From the NCBI GenBank assembly GCA_000320605.2, contig KB445797.1, positions 1,236,024-1,300,023 on the forward strand: a DNA stretch of 64,000 bases. Reading direction: 5' to 3'. The DNA is from Gelatoporia subvermispora B. Its lineage: Eukaryota > Basidiomycota > Agaricomycetes > Polyporales > Gelatoporiaceae. Below, in pieces: positions 35,167-46,882 of this stretch. Both the position numbers and the translations under genes were made by a program. A model generated the notes under the pieces. It saw only the letters and a list, made by a program, of their open reading frames with translations, had not been told where the DNA came from and ran no database searches. How positions within the stretch are numbered: position 1 is the stretch's first letter; each line of letters begins with the position of its first letter.

Positions 35167-36331
35167 TACCGCCGCGTCGAATAGGAACAAAGTAGGAGGA
35201 GATGGAGAGGGAGATGGTCGTGGCAGATGGTGAAGAAGGGTCGCGCGCGCGGCCGGCGGCGGTGGTCACAGCCGTCTTAGTTGATATGTCCTTGTTCTCA
35301 CTCATACGCTGGTCACCACATCTTTCTGGCCTAAACGGAGCGATACAGAGAATGCTCAACCTGACTACCTGATAATAATCGCCGCCCTCGCTCAGCAGCC
35401 ATAGGCCCATTCTCAGGCCACCCACAACTCTCTTTCCCCGACAAGCGCCCGCCGTTGGTCCAGCACCTCAAAAATTCTCGCAAATTCACCCTACTCGACC
35501 CACGATGTTCCATCCTCTAACCTCGTACGGCTTCTTTGATGGGAGACTGGTAAGTGTATTTGAGGATGAACGTCAACACAGACAGCGCATCGGATGATGA
35601 AAGGAAAGAACAAGAAAACGCGACTTCACGAGCGCTTCTCACGGTGCAAGATAGACTTGGCGGGGCCGTCAGCTCTCCCCTATACAGCTTCATACTCTCT
35701 CGACAGTCTCATATCCAGTATCAGAGTGTCTTGATCTCGAGGACATCAGCTATAAAACGCGTACCCTCATTTATAGCTCGAGTGCTATAAGCAACGTCTT
35801 TACTTCATGTGCACCGCGAGGCAGCGCTCTGGATCGACATCGCCTCACCTTCTGAGGAGCACGCTTTTGGACTTCGTCTTGGGCACAGCTTTGCGTATTT
35901 CTTCACAAGAAGCGTCGCGCAGCACAACTCTATGGGAACTGCCTGGAGTGCTGTTACTTGCTCGGAGTTCTCATCGATCTGATCGTATCGCTGTAAACCC
36001 CGTGCGTGAAACCAGGCAAACCCAGTCTACCATATCGCCATGTGTGCCCATGTTCATCCCCTCTCTGGTTTCAAGGTATAGTAGGTTGCGAATTATCCCA
36101 AATATCACAAGCTCCCAACTAGCTGCGGCAGACGTTTTCCTAACGGCGCTGTCAGCCGCTCGACATCACCATAGTCATGGTGTCGGGCTGTTTGCCACGA
36201 GTTGAGCTCAATAGTCGGACCGAGGCGTGCCTCACTGCAGCGCAACCATCTTTGACCTATAACTAGGGCTTTGGTAGGACTTTCGCCATCTTCGCGCCCT
36301 CTATTAGTCTGTACCGAAAGGTTTCTCCCCG
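35167..36331. promoter_or_regulatory. Divergent intergenic region, SET1 / Ser-rich membrane protein
   Basis: About 1.17 kb between divergent starts. It includes CT/GA-rich sequence just upstream of SET1 (35190-35270) and presumably long leaders. The small frame at 35554-35790 is unsupported. No specific regulatory site is assigned. Confidence 0.45.
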
Positions 36332-38047
36332 ATGCTCGGCACTCTATCTCGTATGTTTCAGCCTGGGGCTCCTTCGGAAGACGACCAGCAGGCCAACAAA
36401 GATGTGGAGCGAGATGCCGACAACGAACTTGGTCTCGTGAATGTGCCTCTGCAGCGGAAGCCGTCGACAAATTTGAGCATCGCAATGGATCGTGTCAGGA
36501 CATCAGGTCCTTCGCATATCGAATGGAAGAGCCCAAGCACACAGCACAGCCCAGCATCAAGTGCGTTCGGCGTACACTCGCTCAATCGCACCGCCTCTTC
36601 CCCCTCAATGACATTGACCCCGACATCTGCCACTCTGACGGCCAATGCCAATACATTGTCTGCTCGTCCTCCGAGCGCTCAATCATTGCGTATTGACTTG
36701 CTCAGGCATTCTGTCGAGGAGCCGGAGTGGGAACACGCCGCACTTTCTCGTGAGAGCAGGCAACCTGCGCCTAAATTAGAACCACTCCATGTGCCTCCAC
36801 CAAGACGGCCCTCGCTAGAGTCCGTCCCTCGAACTCCTGACTCCACCAGAGTGCTGGATGGACATGGTAAGATTATACCGATACCCAACCAGGATTTGCT
36901 TACAGAGTTTGCCGCTCTAACTCCTCCAGGACAACCAGCTAATCTCGTTCACCAGGCATTCATCCGCCGCACGCTCAAACGATCAGTTAGCCAGACATCG
37001 ACCACCACTCTTCAGTCGACGGTTTCGGCAGTGGCCCCCACCATCCCGCCCCTCGATCTCCGCCCAGACTTTCAGTCCAGCATGGGCTTACCTGCTCCCC
37101 GCAAGTCACGTCTCCCCCCTCCGTCACTTCCGACTGTCGTCGGTAGCCCTACACGACCGGCAAAATATTCTGTAATTTATGAGGACAACGACTCGATACG
37201 AACTGGTAGCTTCATAACCGCGCCCTCGGTCAATACGCCCGAGCCGGAAGAGACCATTGGGGATTCCGAGGCTTTCACAGAGCCTATCGTCCAGGCCCAC
37301 GACTATGCGTACCTGCATCCACACGCGAACAGCAGGACGAACGCGACGGAAATTGTCGAGACAGATATTGCGGAAAGCTCGGAAACTCGTGTTGCCTTGC
37401 CAGAGCCCGACCGCTTTTATGACGTGGACCTCAACTCGAGGCCGCATGGCAAAGCAGAAAGCGTACGTAGCGACAACTCACAGACCTCCCAAGATCCCCT
37501 TCACCAATCGCGCTCCCCATCGCCGACTTCCGACTCGCACATACAACGGCGGTGGCTGAAGACTATTGTCTTTGGCTCCGGTTACCCCATAATCCCCGTC
37601 GTAAAGCAGCACAACTGGTGGTGCAGCCCCGCATGCGTGCTGTTCTGGATGGGTTTTCTCGGCCCATGGTGCTGGCTCATCGGTGGGTGGGTGCTCACGC
37701 ACGGCGGTCAGTTCAGGCCAGACGCGCCGACCAGCGAGACCATTCTCCCAATGTGGACGCGCAAGGGCAAAAAGAGGAATATCCCCGGTTCGCCGAGGGC
37801 AAAGGCGAAGAAGACCAACAAGGCAAAGCTATGGTTCCCGCTGGTTGCTCCCTCAGTGGACACGCTTTCGCCATCGTCGGTTCAGAGTCGCGCGTCGCTG
37901 GTGTCTGCAAGGAGGATGCCAACGGCCAGCCCGGGCACGCTAGACCCTTGGGTCAAGCGTTGCCGCATTGCGGCCATCACAAGTGGAGTGATACTGCTCG
38001 CTGCTTGCATCGTGGCTCTCATCGTGGCTGGGAGCACTCGGACATGA
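36332..38047 (+). CDS. Ser/Pro-rich protein with C-terminal membrane spans, function unknown
   Basis: 571 residues in one uninterrupted exon, unusual here, where most genes have introns. Residues ~1-420 are disordered, Ser/Thr/Pro-rich and predicted cytosolic. A Trp/Cys-rich hydrophobic block follows (NWWCSPACVLFWMGFLGPW, then CWLIGGWVLT; ~425-450). After a basic segment (WTRKGKKRNIPGSPRAKAKK) the protein ends with a second span, AAITSGVILLAACIVALIVA, and GSTRT. The Trp/Gly/Pro-rich hydrophobic block looks like the conserved core. There is no signal peptide; topology is probably two spans or a hairpin plus a tail anchor. I do not recognise the family. Confidence 0.78.
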   Translation: MLGTLSRMFQPGAPSEDDQQANKDVERDADNELGLVNVPLQRKPSTNLSIAMDRVRTSGPSHIEWKSPSTQHSPASSAFGVHSLNRTASSPSMTLTPTSATLTANANTLSARPPSAQSLRIDLLRHSVEEPEWEHAALSRESRQPAPKLEPLHVPPPRRPSLESVPRTPDSTRVLDGHGKIIPIPNQDLLTEFAALTPPGQPANLVHQAFIRRTLKRSVSQTSTTTLQSTVSAVAPTIPPLDLRPDFQSSMGLPAPRKSRLPPPSLPTVVGSPTRPAKYSVIYEDNDSIRTGSFITAPSVNTPEPEETIGDSEAFTEPIVQAHDYAYLHPHANSRTNATEIVETDIAESSETRVALPEPDRFYDVDLNSRPHGKAESVRSDNSQTSQDPLHQSRSPSPTSDSHIQRRWLKTIVFGSGYPIIPVVKQHNWWCSPACVLFWMGFLGPWCWLIGGWVLTHGGQFRPDAPTSETILPMWTRKGKKRNIPGSPRAKAKKTNKAKLWFPLVAPSVDTLSPSSVQSRASLVSARRMPTASPGTLDPWVKRCRIAAITSGVILLAACIVALIVAGSTRT

Positions 38048-38296
38048 GCGTACAACGTGTGTTGTGGACTCAAGGTTGATGTATTGTATTTGTCATTATT
38101 CTACTTATGTCGTACGAGTGGAATGGAAGGCAGCGTGCTGCGGGCGCAGACATGTTGAATCAAGTCAGAGTCGGAGATATTATGCAACAGACGTTTAGAT
38201 TGGTGAGCGTAGACTATAACAAGACAGCATTGTGGTACAGATACAGCATGATGGATAAATATCCCGATAACAGATCCGGTCAATAAATGCGAAAGA

Positions 38297-41200
38297 TCAA
38301 TCAGTAAGCTCGAAGTATGTCCGAAACATTGACTCGTTCCGTAATGATGACGCAGCGACGACTCCGTGCACGTGCAGGAATAGGCGAGGGAACCGGCGGG
38401 TAAAGTAAGAGAGGAAGCCTTCGGGCATGCTTCCAAGCAGTCGTTTGACATTATCAGGCAGATCTTGGTAGTGGTGTTTCTGTGTAGAGATTATCAACGG
38501 GCGTCACCATTAGAGCACTGCTCGGTGCATACCTTATTTCGCAATGCGCGCAGTAGATCCTGTACCGACTTCCCATCGTACTTCCGGAACTTGCCAAGGT
38601 TCTCAATGAACAACTTGTCTAGTCGAGAGTGCCAGTCATTCCCCACAACGCTGAAAGCATCGGTCTCAAGCAAGACAAGATTAGCGTCGCGAGGATCTCG
38701 GCACATGATCTCGAAGCGGTCGGAAGCATCTTGCAAGAACGTAAGACGCTTTCCGGGATCCCAAAAATAGGGATGCAGCAAGCATGTGCCCGTGTCTGGC
38801 CTGCAATGTGTCACTCAGTGGGACACTAAGGGACGAACGAAACTCTGCTCACCGATCGTATGCTTCCGGACTAAGCATCAGGTTGATCAAATCGGTACCC
38901 TCCGAGCCCTCCTCCCCAAAGCGCTCTAGTCCTTCCAGACATTTTGTATTTTTCATGATATTCGCCTCCCTCTCGTACCGCTCTCCAAACGGGTGTCCGC
39001 CGTTCGTGAGGACATAGTAATACAAACATCCCAAAGCGAATATGTCCACCGACTTCGTGAGCCTTGTGGGCCTGCCCGTGGGTGTGCTAGCGGTGGATGT
39101 GCCGACAGAGCCACGCGAAGATTGCGACTCGTCCGTGCCCGAGTCGTCGAGCTTGACTTCTCCGCGGAGGATCTCGGGGGCACGCCAGCCGACCGTGCCT
39201 GCCGCCATCGCGCCATGCGCGGTGGGCAGGAAGCTTGTCTGGTCCACCTCAAGCCTCTTGCACAGACCGAAGTCGGAGATGAGCATGCGGTGGCCTGCGC
39301 TCTCGCCTACGCCTTTCTTCGCATGCGAGATGAGGATGTTTTGTGGTTTGATATCTCGATGGATGATCTTGAGGGCGTGAAGGTGGCGTAGGCCGGAGGT
39401 AATTTGCCGCAGGGCGCGTTTGGGCTCGAATGCGATCGCGATGTCGCGGAATTGGTCTGGGCGCTCAACGACATCCGCGAGAGAAGCTGGACAAAGTTCG
39501 AGAGCGATGTAGAGGAAGTTCGCGTGGGATTCTTGGTAGTAGTAACGAATCACGTTTGGATGGTCGTCCGACTCTTGCAGGACATTCACCTCGCGCGATG
39601 CCAAGGTGACAAAGTCCTGGAGCAATCGCTTCACAGCGACAGCGCGTCCTTGCAGTGACCCCTTGAACACCACCGTGCCGTGCGAACCAAATCCTAGAGA
39701 GCATTGTTAAGCACTTTCGGACCGAGGATAACCATAGAACACTTACCAAGGATGGTCTCCGAGACCACGAGTGAACCAGAGGTAGATGGCGCAGGCGCTG
39801 GAGGCAGCACAAGTGACGACGCCGTCTGCTTGACAGCATCTACATCTCCGTTCTTAGGCACGTCCCCACTACCAATATTCTCCCACCCATTATCACTTTC
39901 TTTATTATTGTCGCCCTCCGCCTCTTCTGCATTGCCATTGACAGCAACTCCGGCCTTTTTCTTCTTCCCTCGCTTTCTCCGTATGGCTTTACGCTTCCCT
40001 GGTGTCGCAGGCACATCGCCTTCCTTTTCACTTTCCTCTCCTTCCACACCGTCATCCTGGGTATCGCCTACATCCGCAGGGGGTATCGTGATTTCTGCGG
40101 GCTTGGGTGCGAAGTTGACCTTCCGTTCCGAAACTGAGCTCTTGCGTGTCCGAGGCTCTTCCATACCTGCTGTTCCTAATTCAAGTTCTACTGGCAGTTC
40201 TGGGTTCATGGAAAGAGGAGCGTCACCATTAGGAACTGCGCTGGGGGACGACGTGTCATCCTTTGCGGAGCCGGCAGGACGAGCAACCTCCACGACTCGG
40301 GTGTGCCTAGACTGTGCCCTGCGGAAGATCCCACGGTATAGCGCTACTACCAGTGCGAGGACGCACACAAGCAGTGTCGACAATGCCTGCGTAACGGACA
40401 TGTCTATACCCACGTATCGCGGGCCGCCCTCCAATGCAAGTGTCCCGACTCCGCCACGAGGAGAAATTAAGGTCGCATTGCCGCTCCCTAACTCGACCGG
40501 GGCAGAGCTCTCTTGCGGCACTGGGCTGTAGTACGGCGGAAGCGGCACGGACGGCGCGCCATCGAGTAGCCTGCTATAGATCGAAGACTCGAGCTTATGG
40601 ACGCCAGTGAGACACCTGCGGTCCCTGCTCCCTTCGCGACACATCTGGCGCAACTTGCGCGCTTTGACCCTGCGCGCTACCGTGTCCACGTCCGGTGGCA
40701 ACTCGTCGTCGAATTCGGTGCCAGGCGGTGGGTCGATAGAGCGCCCGACGCTGTAGCCGCCGTGCAGGCTTGCGTCACCAAAGGCGACGAGTGGGTAGTG
40801 GTCTGGGCTCAAGGCGAAAAGTGACCCTGTCTCCTCGACAAGGCCGACATAGGCAGAGTCCAAGTTACGTGCGGCTTGAGTGAGGTCAACGTTCGGGAAG
40901 AGGTCTTCTAAGCGTAGGCGGGGCTGCAGGAGAACGAATGGGTGCTCTCGGTTGGGGGACTTGACGACATCGAACACGGCAACGCTGATTGGATGCATTT
41001 AGTTTGCGCTGGACAAGGATATGCAGGAACTCACATTGGGCATTTAAACACCCTTCCCCACAGTGTCTGCGCACTAGGCATCATATCCGAAACCTGAGTG
41101 TTATGAGCCGAGCGGAAGCTGATTACTTTGCCATCTGGAAGGGAGTGGATGTATGTATTGTCCGCCGTATGACGATAGAGTGACTGTATGCCGTGGTCCT

Positions 41201-42051
41201 GATTGTTGGGTCCATACGTGGAGAACAGCAATTTCTGTACAGGTGGTTTTACCGCGGATGGCTTGGGTGAGCGTGTGTGAATAGAGATGTGGTAATCTTG
41301 GACTCTGTTACCGGGTTTCGTTCCGAAATAGAACACGCGTGTACGTACCTGTACGGCCGACAAACACTTCTGTAGGCTTCAAGGTAGATTTAGGGGGTTT
41401 CGTGCCATCTAGCTCGTCTAAATCCAAGTCGTGTGCTTCGAGGTCCGCCAGTTCCTCGAACGGATCCCAGGGGCATTCATCAGGATTGAGCGTCGCTTTC
41501 ACTCGTCCCGTTTCCAATTCGATCAGTAGCAATGAGGTCTCCTTTCTGCCAACGAATACGCGCTTGTCGCCCTCGCCGGTGAAGCTGAACGGAGACATGT
41601 CGACCAGCTGCGGAACCGAGAAGGGTAGGCGCTGCAATGGACTGTCTGGCGACGACATGACATAAATGTCCCCCGACTGAGGTTCAATCACATATACTTC
41701 GTTGAAGATCGAGTCATCGTCGAGAAGATCAGGATCGACCTCCGCATGTTGTGTGCGTACGAGCGGGCCCAGAGTCGTCGGCTCGCTCTCTGGCGTCGAC
41801 GCCATCGACCAGAGTGGGACACCGGACGTCCTGTTGAGCGCATGGAATTTCCCGTCTACCGAGGCCATGAGTACAATGTCCAGGAGCTCGAGTTCCTCAT
41901 CCTTGGGACCGAGGGCGAACCGGCGCCCTTCACGGGCAACCTGGACATTGGTGGAGAGGTCGGTTACGAGGTTCTGCCTGAGCGAGATGATTTCCGAGAG
42001 ACATGTTCCAGCAGTGAGTAGAAGAGCGAAGAGAGTGAAGGTCGGGGCCAT
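38297..42051 (-). CDS. IRE1: Ire1, ER stress-sensing kinase/endoribonuclease
   Basis: Type I ER membrane sensor of the unfolded protein response, which in other fungi splices HAC1-type mRNA. The ATG at 42051 gives signal peptide MAPTFTLFALLLTAG. The lumenal domain has β-propeller-like repeats (LMASVDGKFHALNRTSGVPL; NEVYVIEPQSGDIYVMSS; VFVGRKETSLLLIELETG). The membrane span LSTLLVCVLALVVALYRGIF lies near 40350. After an acidic/Lys-rich linker come kinase motifs AVAVKRLLQDF, IIHRDIKPQNILIS, ISDFGLCKRL and GWRAPEILRGE. The KEN nuclease (NDWHSRLDKLFIENLGKFRK; KHHYQDLPDNVKRLLGSMPE) ends YFELTD, stop at 38297. A Gly/Ser-rich loop inserted between APE and TKSVDIFALG is usual for fungal Ire1. The gene is divergent from JIP5. 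Confidence 0.95.
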
Positions 42052-42290
42052 AGGTGGACATCCCTCAAAGAGTTGTGAAGGTCAGAGCTATGTCCACGAC
42101 TGCATGGGATGAGTATGAGAACGTCCCCGCCACCGGCTTCTCGGCCATTCGCTGCCCCAGCAGGTCGTGGGAGCAGATTTACTCCCGGTCTCCCACTTTG
42201 GGAAATGCTGCGGGAAAATGGCGGTGCAATTGGCATTTCCTCGGTCACAAACCCTCCTATCGGCACCGGGCATGTCACACGCGCTCTGTG

Positions 42291-42298
42291 TCACGTCA
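42291..42298 (-). promoter_or_regulatory. UPRE/CRE-like motif TGACGTGA
   Basis: The 292-nt region between divergent IRE1 and JIP5 contains TGACGTGA on the minus strand, 240 nt upstream of the IRE1 start and 46 nt upstream of JIP5. This matches the core TGACGTG(G/A) bound by bZIP factors of the Hac1/XBP1 class. An 8-mer can occur by chance, so the assignment is tentative. Confidence 0.3.
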
Positions 42299-42343
42299 CG
42301 AACGCGGTCAGACGCGGTCCCGGACTTTGTGCAGACCGCCCTC

Positions 42344-43899
42344 ATGCCTGACATACGCGTTGGAGCGCAAATCTTCGACATTGCATTTCATCCCACCGAG
42401 TCTATCGCATACACTGGTCTTCTAAGTGGCGAAATCAAAGCATTTTCATACGATGAGCAAGGAAACTATGATAACAAGTTTACTGTCCGACCGTCCAAGC
42501 GGTCATGCCGTACGATAGCAGTCAGCCACTCTGGAGACAAATTGTGGGCCGGGGGCAAGGGCAAGGCATTGCAGTACGTGGAACCTCACTCAAACCGATA
42601 TGGCATACTCATACCGCCATGAAGTGTAATTGATGTTGCGACAGGCGTCGTAGAAGATACTCGCGCTGCTGCTCATGAGTTAGTCCTGGACGCATCTATC
42701 CTTCCAAGCTCCTGTTGCTAACCTGTTCAGCACCTGCAAGCGCAGCCATAAATAGAATGAGGCATATAACGCCGCACATGCTAGCGACTGGAGATGATGA
42801 CGGTGTCGTCAAGGTGTGTATTGCGGTACTTGACCGTTCTGAAGTCTGACTGGCGTACAGTTGTGGGATCCGCGCGCACCGGAGGCAATCCGAGCGTACA
42901 ACCACCATTTCGATTTCATTTCGGACTTCCTGTTTCTGGCAGACAAAAAGCAACTTGTGACTACCAGGTTCGTCCCCACAATAATCCCTCGACTGCAATG
43001 TCCCTCACCTTCTAGCACAGTGGAGATGGTACACTATCCGTAATTGACGTCAGATCAAAAAAGACAGAACCTGTCGCCCACTCAGAGGACCAGGAAGATG
43101 AACTTCTGTCTATTGTGCCTATCAAGAGGTGCGTGCGCTACTTAACGCACAGGAAATATGACTGACATATGGTTGTAGCGGACAGAAATTCGTTGTCGGC
43201 ACACAGCTCGGCATTCTCTCGATATTCAACAAGAAGAGCGGATGGGGGGACTGTGTAGACCGTATTCCGGGGTGAGCATCCCCTCCATCACGTTCTCTTT
43301 CACAACTAAAATTGGACTCAAGTCATCCGCACTCCGTCGACGCACTCTGTACAATACCTTCGCGCTATCCCTCAGCACAGTCGACAATTCTCACAGGGTC
43401 GTCCGATGGTATCATGCGTGCCGTCCAGCTCTTCCCCACCAAGCTCCTTGGCGTTGTCGCGGATCACGGAGACTTCCCCGTGGAACGTATTGCCATCGAC
43501 CAGAACGGTGAAGGCCGCTGGGTCGGGAGCGCCGGACACGAGGAAGTCCTCAAGCTCACAGACCTGAACGAGGTGTTCGAAGATGATGAGGAGGAGGAGG
43601 AGGAAGATGGTGCAGAGGGAAAGAGCGGGGGTGAGGATGAAGACAAGGAGGGCAGCAGTGATGAAGACAGCGAGGCTGAGAAGGTCGCTGCAGTCAAGGA
43701 GGATGCAGGGGAGCAGGAAGAGTTGGATCAGGAGGATGAGGCGAAGGAGGCAGAGCAGGAGGATTCCAGTGATAGCGACGAGGAGCCGCAGCAGAAGAAA
43801 CGCAAGCGGAACAAAGAGGTGGACCCGTTGCAGGCGTTGAAGAAGCGGAAGGGCCGCAACGAAGTCGACGCTGAGCCTTCTTTCTTCGCCGACCTGTAA
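42344..43899 (+). CDS. JIP5: WD-repeat protein Jip5 / WDR55
   Basis: Nucleolar WD40 protein of the Jip5/WDR55 family, linked to rRNA processing and 60S assembly. The ATG at 42344 starts MPDIRVGAQIFDIAFHPTES, a typical family beginning. WD-like blocks follow in small exons: IAVSHSGDKLWAGGKGKAL, HITPHMLATGDDDGVVK-LWDP, FLADKKQLVTT, GQKFVVGTQLGILSIF and TILTGSSDGIMRAV. The C-terminus is a highly acidic Glu/Asp run (about 43580-43790) followed by QQKKRKRNKEVDPLQALKKR and a final PSFFADL. The acidic-then-basic tail is a nucleolar hallmark of the family. Exon junctions in 42580-43200 are approximate. Confidence 0.92.
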
Positions 43900-44182
43900 C
43901 GTGTCCTGTTCGTTTTCGCGATGCCCGTTTTTCCATGATCCCCTTGATATATGTTGGACGAATATATATCGGGAGCTATTCACGTCGTATAATTTCCGGG
44001 AGGCGCGCTGGCAGCAGCTGGTGGCTGAGAGGTCTACTTCGGATCTTGCAAGCTGGAAGCCGTCATGAGACATCCATTGCAGGCGACGTCAATCACGGCG
44101 GCGCCCTCGATTCGTACGCTATAAGTGCAACACCATCTCACGTTTCTCGAAGTACTACATCAGCTTGCTACACTGGTTTACG

Positions 44183-46347
44183 ATGCTGGCGACGCACTCA
44201 AGACGAACACTTGTCACGACGGCGCCGCGGCGACTGGCGCTGTCGACCCGGGCCGCGCCCGTGCTCAACGCGCTCGACATCGCCAGTGAGAACGAGCTGC
44301 CTGGAGTGTACGATGGTCAGTGGGGAGGCTCAGGCGATGTTCTCGAGAGCGTGTGTCCGACGACAGGCGAGGTGCTTGCGCGCGTGCGCTCGGTGAGTGG
44401 TTATCCCGTCGTGTTCAACGTTACTTGAGGGTGATCGTCATCGAGTTAGGCGTCCCCGGAGGAGCTGCATACTGCGCTAGAGAAATCGAAGGAAGCGTAC
44501 AAGTTCTTCAGGAGCGTGCCTGCGCCCCGTCGAGGAGAGATATTGCGGCAGATCCGGGAGGCGTTGGCTGCGAAGGTGTGTATATGCGCTCTTGGAATGC
44601 GTCTTGTGGTCTCACCTGATCCTGCAGCGGGATGAGCTCGGTGCACTCGTGTCGCTCGAGATGGGCAAGATCCGGACGGAGGGTGTCGGAGAGGTCCAGG
44701 AGTTTATCGACATTGTAAGATGGTCTCCAATTATATCGGTTATGCCATGACAGTCCTGACGACTATGATTGTGTAGGCGGACTATGTTGTTGGCCTCTCG
44801 CGCATGATGAACGGCAGAGTGGTGGCATCGGAGCGACCTGGACATAGCATCCTCGAAGGTCAGTCTGAATTCGAGTCTGCACGCCTACCGACACTGAGAT
44901 TATATCTGTTAGTGCCGAATCCTCTCGGACTGGTGGCTGTCCTCTCTGCTTTCAATTTCCCCGTGGCTGTCTATGGATGGTATGTACTTGCGAATATTTC
45001 GTTTATTTATTATGTCATAAGATTACTCTAGGAACCTTGCTCTGTCACTGGCGGCAGGCAATGCAACACTGTGGAAGCCTTCCGAGACCACATCGCTATG
45101 CTCAATTGCCGTAACGAAGATTATCTCTAGCGTATTAGAGAAGAACAGCATTCCAGGAGCTGTAGCATCTCTTGTCACGGGCGGAAAGTATGTCGGGCAG
45201 GCAATTGTTGAAAGCCGGGACGTCGATATGGGTAATAAGCTCGATCCGCTTCCTTCATCCACCTGAGCTTACCAATGCCATTCAGTATCATTCACGGGCA
45301 GCGAACATGTTGGACGAATTGTCGGAAGGACCGTCCAATCACGGTTTGGCAAGGTCCTTCTCGAGCTCGGCGGTAACAACGGTCTGCCTCCCTCCTCTCA
45401 TCCTCTCCCCGCACGCTGACCTATTCCGATGAATCAGCATCGATCGTCATGCCCGACGCTGACCTCTCGCTCGCGGTGCCGGCAGTGTTCTTTGGCGCGG
45501 TCGGGACGGCCGGGCAGCGCTGCACATCCTCGCGGCGGCTGTACCTGCATCGCGCCGTCGTAGCGGAGTTCCTCGAGCGGCTGCAGAAGCTCTACGCGTC
45601 TGTGCGCCCCGGAGACCCGCTCGCGGCGTCGACGCTGCTCGGCCCGCTGCACACGCGCGCGGCGGTCGGGATCTACTCGGACGCAGTGGCGCGCCTGCGG
45701 AAGGCAGGCGCAGAGATCCTTGCGGGCGGGACGCAGTACGTGGATCTGGCCAGCCCGCTTGACGGGGGGAATTTCGTTCGGCCGACGATTGCGGTGCCGA
45801 AGAAGGTGGATGTCGCGGATGCGATATGGAGGGAGGAAACGTTTGCACCGGTGCTGTGTGTGGGAGTGTTCGATGAGCTCGAGGAGGCGATCCAGTGGAA
45901 CAATGGGGTCCCCCAGGTAAGCGCGCCTAATCCCTGTCATGCAGGGGTCGAGGCTGAGATGTGATCCTCAGGGACTGAGCAGCAGCCTCTGGACCCGAGA
46001 TCTGCGGAATGTCGGCAAGTGGATTGGGCCTGCCGGCTCGGATGCGGGGATTGTGAACGTATGTCAACGTTCTATTGGGCCGGGTATCTCAGTTAACACA
46101 TGATGTTCAGGTCAATGTTGGGACCAGCGGAGCGGAGATTGGCGCTGCATTTGGAGGCAACAAGGCAAGCACTTCCTGGCTTGCCGCTCTTCAAGTTCAT
46201 ACTGACAAAGTGCTGCAGAGCACCGGATGGGGACGAGAGTCCGGCGGCGACGCGTGGAAACAATACGTGCGATGGAGCGCATGCACAATCAACTTCTCGG
46301 ACGAGGCACCCCTTGCACAAGGAGTGCAATTCTCGTCGACGGCTTGA
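44183..46347 (+). CDS. Aldehyde dehydrogenase family 7 (antiquitin-like), probably mitochondrial
   Basis: NAD-dependent aldehyde dehydrogenase most like ALDH7, whose animal member oxidises alpha-aminoadipic semialdehyde. The ATG at 44183 gives a basic, Ser/Arg/Thr-rich presequence ([20 protein letters not shown]), suggesting mitochondrial import. Blocks in order: [46 protein letters not shown], the general-base region [20 protein letters not shown], and the catalytic Cys in [12 protein letters not shown]. Later come [20 protein letters not shown] and the family-7 C-terminal signature [19 protein letters not shown] (formed across an intron), ending QGVQFSSTA. It has about ten introns. Fungal lysine metabolism differs from the animal pathway, so the exact substrate is open. 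Confidence 0.92.
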
Positions 46348-46882
46348 CCAGTGACTCGATCACGACATTGGGCGTTCCGCACTAGAATCCTGCGATTCTT
46401 GACCTCGGGCCAGGCAACAACTTTATAACCTCCGGCGCCGGCTCAAATGCGCACCCGAGAGTACCAGTGATCTTTGTAGCAGGTGTATTAGTATCATATT
46501 GGCATCGAGCACGCGTTTGTACATCCAATGAGAACTCTTGTGCATAATGCTTCCGTGGCTTCGCGTCGGCCGACGCGATACGCCCGCGCACTTGCAGACG
46601 CTCCGGACGCTGCCCGCTTGGAGGCGAGAATTACTCGAATATCAAAGTGCGACGCGCAGCAGGAAGACAGCATCGGACGGGCGGGTTGGCGTCACTTAGC
46701 GCCCTGGCTATACGCGACGCGAGCGCAATGGAACACGTGATCTGGGGTAAGGCGCCTCACGGGGCACATGTTCCGGAGCGCGTTTCGCCGCTTGCGGTCT
46801 GTTAAAGGCGGGCAGGTCGTGAGTTTCAGGGACCAAGGAATCGCAGGGTCACCGTCTCCCACCGTTGCTACCGCTCGTCAGA
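46348..46882. other. Intergenic region
   Basis: About 535 nt between two plus-strand genes. A frame at 46528-46740 has no recognised content. It is presumed to be the promoter of the ligase gene. Confidence 0.45.

Noticed and set aside
39704..40531. 275-codon plus-strand frame within IRE1
   Set aside because: Antisense to the Ire1 linker and membrane span; no independent signals.
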